Assembly (NCBI GenBank): GCA_030591625.1
Contig: JAUVAR010000003.1
Location: forward strand, 1-26,858
Direction of reading: 5' to 3'
Length of the DNA stretch: 26,858 bases
From: Candidatus Zixiibacteriota bacterium
GTDB lineage: Bacteria; Zixibacteria; MSB-5A5; GN15; FEB-12
Position 1 is the stretch's first letter; each line of letters begins with the position of its first letter. The notes under the pieces were generated by a model that searched no databases, was not told the origin of the DNA, and was given only the letters and a program-made list of their open reading frames with translations. Below are positions 16,147-23,953 of this stretch, in pieces. The translations under genes and the position numbers were made by a program.

Positions 16147-17409
16147 ATGAAGAATGAATCTCAGTGTAGTGCAACTCCTGATATTAGAATTGGGACAACT
16201 ACGAGACTTGCAGGGGCCGACAAATCAAAGTTAAATCCAGGGAGTGATCGACTTGAATCTTTGATTAAAATGTCGCAGTCAGACTTGGCGTTTGGCAGGC
16301 ATAGGTTGTTGCTGTACAGGTTTCTCACAGAAAATATTCCTGCAATATCTGCATGTATATGGACATGGTCACGACTCTCGGCAGCCCCGGGTGAATTCAG
16401 GCTTAAGGATAAATCAGATTCAAAAGCTTCTGAAGGAGCCTTGAAGCGTTTGAGGGATTTATCAAAAAACGGGTATGCCAATATATTTGGAAATCGTCTC
16501 GGTCTGAGTTCGCTTCGAAATGATCTGTTCAGATCGCTTTATTGTGATGGTCGATTCTCCGGGTTTGTTATTGTGAAGCCCGACCATTCAGGTGTTGATC
16601 GATTTATGCCTGTTGATTCAATTAATTTAGAAGCAGACCAACATGAAAATGATATTAAACTCTTTTTGAATCTTGATGATAATAGAATCGATCTGAATCG
16701 ACCCGATTTTTATCATTGTCCACTGGGGTCGGGAGTTAATGATATGCTTGGTACATCTATTCTTAGGGCGATTCCGTTTATTGCTTATATCGAGCAGCAA
16801 TTAGTTGATGATATGCGCCGTAGTTCGCACAATTCAGGATACCATCGTTTACATGTAAAAGTGACACCACCGGAACGAATGTCAGGAGAATCAGACAACG
16901 CTTATACCGATAGAATCAACAGCTATTTTGATTCGACTGTCAGGATGGTAGGCAATTGTGATGTCGATGAAAATCCAGTAACATGGGATAATATTGAAAT
17001 TACTTATGTTGGTCCGGACAAAAGCCGTGCTATGTCAAATAGTTGGTTTGTTAACCATCGTTCAATGATAGAAGAGATATGTGCAGGAACAAATCTGGCA
17101 CCATTCCTTCTCGGGTATTCTTACGGAGCAACAACGACATGGTCAGCTTTCAAATTTGATATTGTCATGCGACAAATTCGAACTATCCAGGCACAGATGT
17201 CAAACTTTATGGAATGGCTTGGTAATATTGAACTTGCTCTTGGCGGGTACGACACAGAATGTGAATTTGTGTTTGATAACAGTTTTGCATATCAGGCATC
17301 AGACGTTCTGAATGTTCAATCAGGAAAAATTGATAACCTGCTAAAATTGTATGATGCCGGTTTGATTGATAAAGCAACTGCCGATGAGCAAGCACGAGGT
17401 CTGATCTGA
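16147..17409 (+). CDS. phage portal protein
   Basis: This 420-aa protein would form the dodecameric ring at one capsid vertex through which DNA passes. Length and blocks fit tailed-phage portals: FLTENIPAISACIWTWSRLSAAPGEF near residue 60 to 85; DGRFSGFVIVKPDHSGVDRFMPVD; LGTSILRAIPFIAYIEQQLVDD; and the C-terminal CAGTNLAPFLLGYSYGATTTWS followed by a long helix (the stem and crown region). It is the first gene of the module, with AAGGGGAAATT before its ATG. It lies ahead of the large terminase, the reverse of the common order terminase-portal. The family call rests on pattern and on the adjacent terminase, protease and capsid genes; the subfamily is not decided. Confidence 0.8.
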   Translation: MKNESQCSATPDIRIGTTTRLAGADKSKLNPGSDRLESLIKMSQSDLAFGRHRLLLYRFLTENIPAISACIWTWSRLSAAPGEFRLKDKSDSKASEGALKRLRDLSKNGYANIFGNRLGLSSLRNDLFRSLYCDGRFSGFVIVKPDHSGVDRFMPVDSINLEADQHENDIKLFLNLDDNRIDLNRPDFYHCPLGSGVNDMLGTSILRAIPFIAYIEQQLVDDMRRSSHNSGYHRLHVKVTPPERMSGESDNAYTDRINSYFDSTVRMVGNCDVDENPVTWDNIEITYVGPDKSRAMSNSWFVNHRSMIEEICAGTNLAPFLLGYSYGATTTWSAFKFDIVMRQIRTIQAQMSNFMEWLGNIELALGGYDTECEFVFDNSFAYQASDVLNVQSGKIDNLLKLYDAGLIDKATADEQARGLI

Positions 17410-17444
17410 GCGATTATCCCAACTACGATGATTGGCTGCGGGGG

Positions 17445-18746
17445 ATGGTTGAGCCGGAGTTTTTTGCACAGAGGTTTCTGAACGTGACTGTCCACCATGG
17501 GCAAAAACTCTGGCTGACCAATTCAAATGAACGTGAAAATGTGTTGGTGACAGGTAATCGCTGGGGGAAATCGTTCATCTCAGCGGTGAAACTGATCTAT
17601 CATGCTCTCTATCGTCCGAGGAAACTGAAATTTGATATTTCCGGTAGATACCGAGCAGCTATCGGTTCAATTACCCAGGATCAGGCTAATCTTATGTTTA
17701 ATTCGGTTGTCCGTCTGGTACGGCAGGCACCAGTTATTTCAGAATTGGTCGAATCGATTACTCGTTCACCTTTTCCTGTGATTACCTTCGGAAATGGAGC
17801 CACAATTGAGGCGAGAACAACTCAAAACAGAGGGGAGTATCTGCTCGGTAATGATTACGATCTTTTCATTTTTGATGAAGTAGCATTTGAGTCTGAACCT
17901 GAATATGTTGTCGAAGAAGTCATCATGATGAGACTTGCTGACCGTGAAGGCAGGCTTGATCTTGTATCAACACCAAATGGTCGTAACTGGTTTTGTCAGA
18001 GAGCGACAGAAATAGAAGGGAAACGACGAAAAGGGTATTTTCAGTCGGGGGACTCACGAGAAAATAAAAATATATCAGCAGAATATCTTGATGAACGAGT
18101 AAAGTATTTTACCGATTCCAGACTGAAACAGAATATCATGGGACAATTTGTTGATTCGGGAGGTGAGATACTCAGGGGTGAGTATATTGATGCTGCTCTC
18201 AAACGATATCGGTTGTCAGAACAATTGATTACAGGTACTGACAAACGATTTATCAGTGGTTGGGATCTCGCTCGTAAACAGACTGCTACAGTTGGTATTA
18301 CGATTGAACTTGATGGTGACAAGGCAAGAATTGTTGCACTCGAAAGATTCCGTATGTTTGACTGGAATGTTGTGGTTCAAAAGATAGGTGATCGCCAGAA
18401 GAAATATCCGGGCAAACTCTTTGTTGATGCTACTGGACTTGGGGATGTTATCATTGAACAATTAAGTGAATACAACCCCGAACCGGTGATCTTTACTGCG
18501 GCGAGTAAAGCAGAACTTCTAACCAATGTAGAATTGTTTCATGCTACTGATCGGATAGAGTATGATCGGTGGGAATTATCAGACGGACCGGGACGTGTTT
18601 GGTCACTCGAAGATGAATTACGTCAGGCAAGATGGGATGATAACAATAGATGTGATGCACTTATGGCTTTAGCCCTTGCTCTTTGGCCGTTGCGCCGTCG
18701 TTCATCGGTACCAATACCGGCAAGAGTTGGAATGATCAGATCATGA
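17445..18746 (+). CDS. phage terminase large subunit (TerL)
   Basis: This 433-aa DNA-packaging motor has an N-terminal ATPase with Walker A GNRWGKS (37-43), Walker B LFIFDEVAFE (D144, E145) and coupling motif VSTPNG (174-179). The C-terminal RNase-H-like nuclease has acidic residues D274 (GWDLAR), D328 (VDATGLGD) and D404 (NNRCDALMALAL). All key residues are present, so it is likely functional. The ATG at 17445 has GGGGG directly against it and no spaced ribosome site. The frame stays open upstream to 17388, past the portal stop, with only CTG and ACG as possible starts (adding DYPNYDDWLRG). A non-AUG start coupled to the portal stop is possible. No small terminase is next to it. Confidence 0.93.
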   Translation: MVEPEFFAQRFLNVTVHHGQKLWLTNSNERENVLVTGNRWGKSFISAVKLIYHALYRPRKLKFDISGRYRAAIGSITQDQANLMFNSVVRLVRQAPVISELVESITRSPFPVITFGNGATIEARTTQNRGEYLLGNDYDLFIFDEVAFESEPEYVVEEVIMMRLADREGRLDLVSTPNGRNWFCQRATEIEGKRRKGYFQSGDSRENKNISAEYLDERVKYFTDSRLKQNIMGQFVDSGGEILRGEYIDAALKRYRLSEQLITGTDKRFISGWDLARKQTATVGITIELDGDKARIVALERFRMFDWNVVVQKIGDRQKKYPGKLFVDATGLGDVIIEQLSEYNPEPVIFTAASKAELLTNVELFHATDRIEYDRWELSDGPGRVWSLEDELRQARWDDNNRCDALMALALALWPLRRRSSVPIPARVGMIRS

Positions 18747-18790
18747 CAAAAAAAAGAGCACCCGTTAAAGGAAGGACAATTAACGGGCGC
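18747..18790 (-). terminator. intrinsic terminator of the small PEP-CTERM gene
   Basis: An 11-bp stem (18758-18768 with 18780-18790, one G-U) is followed on the minus strand by a T-rich run of eight or more. It starts right at the terminase stop and closes the minus-strand unit. On the plus strand it has no U-tract. Confidence 0.8.
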
Positions 18791-18818
18791 TTCAGGGAGG
18801 AGGGTTGGGGAGTTTTTA

Positions 18819-19112
18819 TTATGCTCTTTTTTTCCTCACTGCATAAAGAGCACCAAGACCACTGGCAAGCAGTAACAAAGTTGCTGGCTCGGGTACAACT
18901 GCAGGTGAGCCACCACCAGAATTTGGGGGGTTTTCGTCAAGAGTAAAATCTACAGAAGTTTTCAATGCGCCTGTAGTATCAGTGGCATTGTTGCCATTCG
19001 AGTTCAGGTTAAAGCCATTTACATCTTCAAATGTAAAGGTCATACCGAACACAAAAATTAAAAGTGCCATAATCCATTTTAGTGGTTGGCTGTTCTTCTG
19101 ATAATAAACCAT
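18819..19112 (-). CDS. small PEP-CTERM protein inside the phage module
   Basis: This 97-aa protein has a hydrophobic N-terminus (LKWIMALLIFVFGMTFTF) and a short Asn/Gly/Thr-rich middle of about 40 residues. A perfect PEP-CTERM tail follows: VPEPATLLLLASGLGALYAV then RKKRA. It would be exported and cut by a host exosortase, leaving a very short surface peptide. It stands on the strand opposite the phage genes, between terminase and protease, with its own sigma-54 type promoter and its own terminator. That is the layout of a phage moron or of a host gene inserted into the module. The ribosome site is weak (GGA about 9 nt before ATG). An inner Met at residue 15 is an alternative start. The function of the middle is unknown. 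Confidence 0.82.
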   Translation of the reverse strand: MVYYQKNSQPLKWIMALLIFVFGMTFTFEDVNGFNLNSNGNNATDTTGALKTSVDFTLDENPPNSGGGSPAVVPEPATLLLLASGLGALYAVRKKRA

Positions 19113-19167
19113 TATTTTAATCCGACCTATCTGGTAAATGATAAATTAAGTTTTCATAGAATATGCG

Positions 19168-19183
19168 AGCAATCCCCATGCCC
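19168..19183 (-). promoter_or_regulatory. sigma-54 (-24/-12) promoter candidate for the small PEP-CTERM gene
   Basis: On the minus strand the site is GGGCATG-GGGA-TTGCT. The GG and GC pairs and the TTGCT box are in place with correct spacing; the -24 box differs from TGGCACG at two positions. The predicted start is near 19157, giving a 45-nt leader. An imperfect inverted repeat around TTAC-GTA-GTAA lies just upstream. Confidence 0.5.
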
Positions 19184-19369
19184 ATATACTGATTGTTACG
19201 TAGTAATCATTTTAACTGATTGATATTAAAAGAGTTAAAGGACAAGCGAAGTCGCGATATAGTAGTTTTAAGATCAGACAGTGTTTGCAATCTGTTGCGC
19301 AATATTAAGGGTGTTTTGATGGTTATTCATAATAATAAGCTTATTTATAAAACTGATAACGGAGGAATT

Positions 19370-20830
19370 ATGAACGCAAGTATTGGCCGGATCAATGTAG
19401 AATTATCTGCATCGCGGGAAGATCGTACTTCTGAATTGATTGAAATACTTAACAGGAATATCTCACCACCAACACGACTGGAAGAGTCAGACATACATAT
19501 CAGGACAATGTTTGTCCTCTCTGATCAGGTAAATTCTTACGGTGGTTGCTTTGATCCTGATGACCATGAAGCAATTGCTAAATTGATGATCGATTCTCCT
19601 GTACTGGTTGGACATCGTAAAGACAAACTACCGATCGGGCGCACCTTTCATGCTACTTTAGAAAAACGTGGTGATGAAAACTGGGTGAAGGCTTATTTCT
19701 ATTGGCTTAAGTCTTCTGAGGGGTCTAATGATCTTGCCGATAATATTGATGGCGGAGTTTATAAAGAATGCTCAATCGCGTTTACATATAGACGACCGGA
19801 ATGTTCAATTTGTGGAGCAGACATCAGAAGCTGTCGCCATGAACCGCTTACTGAGCAAAAAGAGAATACAAGTTCGAGCCAATGTTTCTATTATTATCGC
19901 GAAATTGAGCGAGTCCTGGAAACATCGTTAGTTTATCGAGGAGCAGTTGCAAATACATCGATGTCAGGTGATCTAAGTGACAAGAATGATTCCACCCTTG
20001 ATACAATAACTGACCTTGGTCGTTTCTCCAATGACAGCAACTTCCTGGTAGTTCCTCGTTATGAGGGATTACGCGTTCGAATAAACGGTTCTACCGATAA
20101 TCTTAGAGTCGAACGTCAGGATGGAAAAGAGCTTAGCCAAAATGGTCTTGGAGACTTGGCTGAACAGCTCGTCGGGATGAAGTATCAAGGGCGCGGAATG
20201 TTGGTCGGGTATCGCGGTAAAAAGAGAACCGATGCTAAATCGCTCGAAGCTTATTTATCCGGTGAAAAGTCAGAAGTTAATCGTGTCAGGCTGATGCTTT
20301 ATCCTAATGATCAAATTGTTGGAGTTCTATCTCAGCTTGATAGTAGTCATGACCACATTCGCGTTTTTCCTCATCGGCTCGTTTGCAGGGGAGAAGTTGA
20401 AAAAGCAGCTTCTGAAATAATGACAAAGGGTGGTGTCGAAATTTGGACCGGCAGTTTATTTGGTGATGGCTACAACTTTAAACCCGGTCAGTCTTCACAG
20501 ATTATCAAAGAGCAGATCAGCATTGTAAAGGAAAATGGAAAAGACAAGTTTATCCTGCAAGTTGATACCGAGTGCACGAAGCGCAGTTACGAGTTAACTA
20601 ATTTTGATCATCATCTCTTTGAAGCAGGGAAAAAGTTTGTGGCTCTCCAATCGAACGAACCGAACCAGCCTGCTGGGTTATTATTCAACAAGCAGGTGTT
20701 TTCTATAACTGATGGTGAAAATGGAGCCTGGCGTATGAGTCTTGATAGTCAAAATGAAGAGAGCCTGACTCTCAGACCGATTCGTTTAAATGGCAAGCTG
20801 CAATATTTATTCTATCTGAAAACGGCTTAG
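19370..20830 (+). CDS. prohead protease with long C-terminal ligase-like extension
   Basis: This protein has 486 aa from the ATG at 19370, which has GGAGGA at ideal distance; an upstream TTG (19220) would add 50 aa and has no support. Residues about 30-160 fit the HK97-type/XkdF-like head maturation protease: GHRKDKLPIG (His82), VKAYFYWL, then YKECSIAF (Ser135), a likely His-Ser pair. CSICGADIRSCRH (C145, C148, C155, H157) looks like a metal knuckle, common in this group. Such proteases trim scaffold and capsid proteins. From about 225 the protein continues with PRYEGLRVRI, RQDGKEL, GMLVGYRG, LMLYPNDQIVG and KGGVEIWTG...GYNF. This follows the motif order of ATP-dependent DNA ligases (KxDG, DGE, FD, EG) with the catalytic Lys and Asp replaced. 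Known family members are much shorter. The extension is probably non-catalytic. Confidence 0.72.
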   Translation: MNASIGRINVELSASREDRTSELIEILNRNISPPTRLEESDIHIRTMFVLSDQVNSYGGCFDPDDHEAIAKLMIDSPVLVGHRKDKLPIGRTFHATLEKRGDENWVKAYFYWLKSSEGSNDLADNIDGGVYKECSIAFTYRRPECSICGADIRSCRHEPLTEQKENTSSSQCFYYYREIERVLETSLVYRGAVANTSMSGDLSDKNDSTLDTITDLGRFSNDSNFLVVPRYEGLRVRINGSTDNLRVERQDGKELSQNGLGDLAEQLVGMKYQGRGMLVGYRGKKRTDAKSLEAYLSGEKSEVNRVRLMLYPNDQIVGVLSQLDSSHDHIRVFPHRLVCRGEVEKAASEIMTKGGVEIWTGSLFGDGYNFKPGQSSQIIKEQISIVKENGKDKFILQVDTECTKRSYELTNFDHHLFEAGKKFVALQSNEPNQPAGLLFNKQVFSITDGENGAWRMSLDSQNEESLTLRPIRLNGKLQYLFYLKTA

Positions 20831-21516
20831 TTGTAAGTTCTCAAAGTTAAGACACGAGTGAAACCACCGGCGTGCATTTCGAGCTTAACAAGTCCAATCT
20901 TGTTTGCATAATACTCGGTAACAATAGCCATTGGTTCGTCGTCATCTTCATTTACAAACAGTAGAACCTCAAAGGTATAGGCATCTCCAACAAATGCCGG
21001 TACAAGAACTTGTTCTTTGCCGGTGTATGTTTTCTTAAAATGAAAGCCAAAATAACCATAGAGAAATTGAATCGATTCATCTTCAATATTATCTGAAAAT
21101 TGGGGAGTGTATCCGTTCCAACTGCTTCCTTCCTTGGCTGTGAGGTCCATTATAATTGCTGGAATCGGGAAATAGCTGAGAGCATCTGAGTCGTTCACTT
21201 TTATCCAGTAGCCATTAAGGGCAATGTATGGCTCGGTCACTTTCAGGTTCAGTATCTTTACAGTGTCGTTATAAATAATCCAGTCGTCAGATGAACCTTC
21301 AATTTTGGTCGTCAGTGTGAGAGTATCTTCGGTCACTTTGTAGGGATCCCATGTAACGGTTGTGTCGATTTGGGAATAGACAAATGTACGACCATTAGTA
21401 AGTCCCATCAGATCAAGTCCGGATGGAACCAGGTTGGGACCATCAATCGTGTTGTTCGATTCGCTGCAACCCAAGAGTGCAACAAGGCACAAAATTAATA
21501 CTATTCTAATGTTCAT
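20827..21516 (-). CDS. predicted lipoprotein of unknown function within the phage module
   Basis: This 229-aa protein has the lipoprotein signal MNIRIVLILCLVALLGCSES with lipobox LLGC (C17). The start at 21516 has AGGAGAG upstream; a longer frame to 21696 has no such support and would hide the signal. The mature part starts with a Ser/Asn-rich linker and then alternating strands (FVYSQIDTTVTWDPYKVTEDTLTLTTKI, IYNDTVKILNLKV, GLVKLEMHAGGFTRVLTLRTYN), like envelope lipoproteins of FCB bacteria. Its stop overlaps the stop of the protease gene by 4 nt on the opposite strand, so the two run head-on with no room for a terminator. Divergent from the next phage gene by 85 nt. It is probably cargo or an inserted host gene. 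Confidence 0.78.
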   Translation of the reverse strand: MNIRIVLILCLVALLGCSESNNTIDGPNLVPSGLDLMGLTNGRTFVYSQIDTTVTWDPYKVTEDTLTLTTKIEGSSDDWIIYNDTVKILNLKVTEPYIALNGYWIKVNDSDALSYFPIPAIIMDLTAKEGSSWNGYTPQFSDNIEDESIQFLYGYFGFHFKKTYTGKEQVLVPAFVGDAYTFEVLLFVNEDDDEPMAIVTEYYANKIGLVKLEMHAGGFTRVLTLRTYN

Positions 21517-21601
21517 TGTAATCTCTCTCCTAATCATATATGGACTAACGTTGCGCTCTGATGAGTTAGAGTCAACTAAAAACGGAAATGGGGTAAACAA
21601 T

Positions 21602-21910
21602 ATGATCTTTGCCGATGAAAGGCTGTCTCTGAAAACACTCAGTGTTCTGGGTCGAACCCTAACCATTGTGCTCGGGGTAGCAGCAGCATATTTCATGACA
21701 ATTCAATCGCTTCGGCTTGAGCTTGCAGCTAAAGCGGAAAACGAAGTGGTAACTACACTCGACAAAAAACTTGGTAGTTTTGAGGTTATTCTTCGTGAGG
21801 GGGTAGTTACTAAAGAGCAGTTCTACCAGTTCTCTCGTCAAGTTGAAAACCGTCTAATACGCATTGAGGGATATCTGGTTAAAAAAACAGGAGAAACGAA
21901 TGGCCACTAA
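21602..21910 (+). CDS. small membrane coiled-coil phage protein
   Basis: This 102-aa protein has one hydrophobic segment at about residues 14-36 (VLGRTLTIVLGVAAAYFMTI), then charged helical heptads (LRLELAAKAENEVVTTLDKKLGSFE and FYQFSRQVENRLIRIEGYLVKK). The start at 21602 is chosen because the longer frame from 21434 runs through the lipoprotein gene on the other strand. GGGGT lies about 8 nt upstream. Its end overlaps the next gene by 11 nt, so they are co-translated. Phage proteins of this shape include DUF2730-like proteins, holin accessory proteins and spanin parts. The sequence does not decide between them. Confidence 0.6.
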   Translation: MIFADERLSLKTLSVLGRTLTIVLGVAAAYFMTIQSLRLELAAKAENEVVTTLDKKLGSFEVILREGVVTKEQFYQFSRQVENRLIRIEGYLVKKTGETNGH

Positions 21911-22313
21911 GAGCAAAGTTTTGACAAGAATCTCTGAGATACTGGATGATCTCAATGCTGAGAAGTTATCACTAATCGATTTTGACGAATTGAGAGAGCT
22001 TCTGAAAATGAATTGTGAGGAAAGTGAATCTGAAAAAGTGGGCTTGGTCGAATTAGCAACCTTAAGAGATGATTATACGGCAAGAATCGGAGGTATGCTC
22101 AAAGCAATAGCAGCAGTCGATCGTAAAGCAGGTTCAATAGAAGATTCGCTCGAATTGATAGACAAAACTCAGACAATGAATGCCGCTTCTCTTGTTTCAT
22201 GTTACCGGAGAACTACAGCCCGATTTAGAGATTGTTTCCCGGCCAGTTTTGGACTGCTCAGGGAACGATCATCGGGGCGACATTCAGGTATAGAACCAAA
22301 CGATTACAAATAG
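21900..22313 (+). CDS. small helical phage protein, unknown function
   Basis: This 137-aa soluble protein starts at 21900, supported by AGGAG about 6 nt upstream; the frame from 21864 is less likely. The N-terminal two thirds are acidic and helical (ISEILDDLNAEKLSLIDFDELRELLKMN..., then LRDDYTARIGGMLKAIAAVDRK), and the end is basic (SCYRRTTARFRDCFPASFGLLRER). It lies between the membrane coiled-coil protein and the decoration protein. By position it could be a scaffold or packaging accessory, but no family was recognised. Confidence 0.6.
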   Translation: MATKSKVLTRISEILDDLNAEKLSLIDFDELRELLKMNCEESESEKVGLVELATLRDDYTARIGGMLKAIAAVDRKAGSIEDSLELIDKTQTMNAASLVSCYRRTTARFRDCFPASFGLLRERSSGRHSGIEPNDYK

Positions 22314-22329
22314 ACTGATCTGAACTCCC

Positions 22330-22353
22330 CTCGATAACATGACTGTTATCGAG
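22330..22353. other. perfect hairpin between early and capsid parts of the phage operon
   Basis: CTCGATAAC (22330-22338) and GTTATCGAG (22345-22353) make a 9-bp stem with a 6-nt loop, in the 92-nt gap before the decoration gene. No U-tract follows, so it is not a plain terminator. It could be an RNA processing or stability site or a protein-binding site. Confidence 0.45.
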
Positions 22354-22405
22354 ACGCGGGATATTATCAGAAATAATAATAACATTTGTTAAAAAAGGAA
22401 AAAGG

Positions 22406-22828
22406 ATGGCAATACGAGAACAAAATCTCGAAGCGATTGCACCAGTCCTGGCAACATTCACTATTAGTCAGACTGCGACAGTTGACGATTTGAAAGATGC
22501 CAATATCGGTGAGCCGGTCGAATTATCGGCTGGCAATGAAGCAGGTCCGGTTAGTGTTGGTGGACAACTGCTCGGTAAATTGATCAGTTTGACACTCAGT
22601 GATAATGACGATGGTGATCGTCTTGCGACGGTTCAGATCGGTGGCGTTTGCAGACTCACTGTTTCTGCGACTGTGCCGACTGTCGGTAACCGAGTCGTTG
22701 GTGGTATCTCTGGTACCATTAAACAAGCACCCGCTCTTGGTGCCGATGATCCTGCTGGTGGTAATGTTGCGCGCGGAACGGTGCTCGACGTAAATGGAAC
22801 AACTGACTGTCTTATTCTTTTGAATTAG
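22406..22828 (+). CDS. capsid decoration (head-stabilising) protein candidate
   Basis: This 140-aa protein is Gly/Val/Thr-rich and all-beta. The series VDDLKDANIGEPVELSAGN, GPVSVGGQLLGKLISLTLSD, ATVQIGGVCRLTVSATVPTVGN, GTVLDV...CLILLN resembles the small beta-barrel decoration proteins (DUF2190-like) that sit on mature heads. It lies directly before the major capsid gene with a 14-nt gap, the classic place for such a gene. AAGGAAAAAGG before the ATG is a strong ribosome site, as expected for a protein made in capsid-level amounts. Call based on composition and position. Confidence 0.68.
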   Translation: MAIREQNLEAIAPVLATFTISQTATVDDLKDANIGEPVELSAGNEAGPVSVGGQLLGKLISLTLSDNDDGDRLATVQIGGVCRLTVSATVPTVGNRVVGGISGTIKQAPALGADDPAGGNVARGTVLDVNGTTDCLILLN

Positions 22829-22842
22829 GCAAGGGGGAATTA

Positions 22843-23943
22843 ATGGAATTCAATCCTCTCTTTAATAGTAACGCCCGGCAGATGCTGGCAGCCGAAGAAA
22901 ACAAACAGATCTCAAACTCTGTTGATCTCTCCAGAAGTGCTGCTTTTGAAGTATCCCGGGATATGTATGTCGAGGCAGAAGCTAAAGGGCTAACCCTCAC
23001 AGAACTTTTAGAATCGGCTGAGTATGATCCGTCACCTGTCGGATGCCCGCTTGATGCTTTTGAGCGTCAAATGGCACTCGCCGGAATCGCCTTGGGCGGA
23101 AGAACTCCGGCTTCGGTCGAACAGTTCTTCCAGAAGGCACCAACTCTTGTACCTGAGTTCATGTCTCGTGAAATCAAAAAGGGACAGGCGATGCGTCCCG
23201 AACTGAACGGTTTGATTGCCAACAGTACATCAATCGCAAGTAATCGATACACTCCGTTCTTCATCGATACTTCTGATGATTCGGTCTTCTCGCTTCGTCC
23301 GATTGGTGATGGCGCCGAAGTACCAAGTCTGATGGTAACCGAGCAGAAGCACGCACTAAATGTGCGTGACTACGGTCTTGCGCTCAAGGCAAGTTACAAG
23401 GCGCTCAGGTATCGTTCTACCTCGCAGTTCCGTGTTTTGCTCTGGTACATCGGATTCAAAATGCAGACTGACAAGATCGGAATGATTGTTGACTGTCTGA
23501 TTAATGGTGACGGCAACTCAAATGCTGCAACCATTGTCAATTCGGCATCGAGTGGTGCGTTGACTTATGATGATCTTATCACACTCTGGGCACAGTTTGC
23601 TCCGTTTGAGATGAATACGATTGTCTGTCATGTTAATACACTCAAGACAGTTCTAACACTGGACGAATTCAAAGATCCGCTCGCTGGGTACAGATTCCAG
23701 CATTCGGGTGAAATGTTCAGCCCGCTGGGAGCGAGCATGATTCGTTCGGATGAAGTCGCTACCGACTATATCGTTGGTCTCGATAATCGATTCGCAATCG
23801 AAGAAGTAATCGCTCAACCGTTGACTATCGAATACGACAAAGTAATCGATCAACGATTTGAGGAAGCAGTCATATCGGAATCAGTCACCTATGCCAAAAT
23901 GATAAAAGAGGCATCTGTGGTGATGGACACCGTATGGACCTGA
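22843..23943 (+). CDS. phage major capsid protein (HK97-fold type)
   Basis: This 366-aa protein is the main shell subunit. The first 110 residues are helical and charged (SNSVDLSRSAAFEVSRDMYVEAEAKGLTL), a possible delta/scaffold-like segment removed by the protease upstream. The shell part has the known pattern: VFSLRPIGDGAEVPSLMVTEQKHALNVRDYGLALKASYKALR (E-loop and strand pair), DKIGMIVDCLINGD, YDDLITLWAQF, NTIVCHVNTLKTVLTL, PLGASMIRSDEVATDYIVGLD and a closing AVISESVTYAKMIKEASVVM. It has the ribosome site AAGGGGGAA. Context (decoration before, hairpin after, protease upstream) supports the call. The exact cleavage site cannot be seen. Confidence 0.78.
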   Translation: MEFNPLFNSNARQMLAAEENKQISNSVDLSRSAAFEVSRDMYVEAEAKGLTLTELLESAEYDPSPVGCPLDAFERQMALAGIALGGRTPASVEQFFQKAPTLVPEFMSREIKKGQAMRPELNGLIANSTSIASNRYTPFFIDTSDDSVFSLRPIGDGAEVPSLMVTEQKHALNVRDYGLALKASYKALRYRSTSQFRVLLWYIGFKMQTDKIGMIVDCLINGDGNSNAATIVNSASSGALTYDDLITLWAQFAPFEMNTIVCHVNTLKTVLTLDEFKDPLAGYRFQHSGEMFSPLGASMIRSDEVATDYIVGLDNRFAIEEVIAQPLTIEYDKVIDQRFEEAVISESVTYAKMIKEASVVMDTVWT

Positions 23944-23953
23944 TAAACCTTCG

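Noticed and set aside
19220..19369. N-terminal extension of the prohead protease from a TTG start
   Set aside because: It has no ribosome site, while the ATG at 19370 has GGAGGA at ideal spacing; the added 50 residues do not resemble the family.
21434..21601. N-terminal extension of the small membrane protein
   Set aside because: It would be antisense to the signal peptide region of the lipoprotein gene, which has strong independent support.
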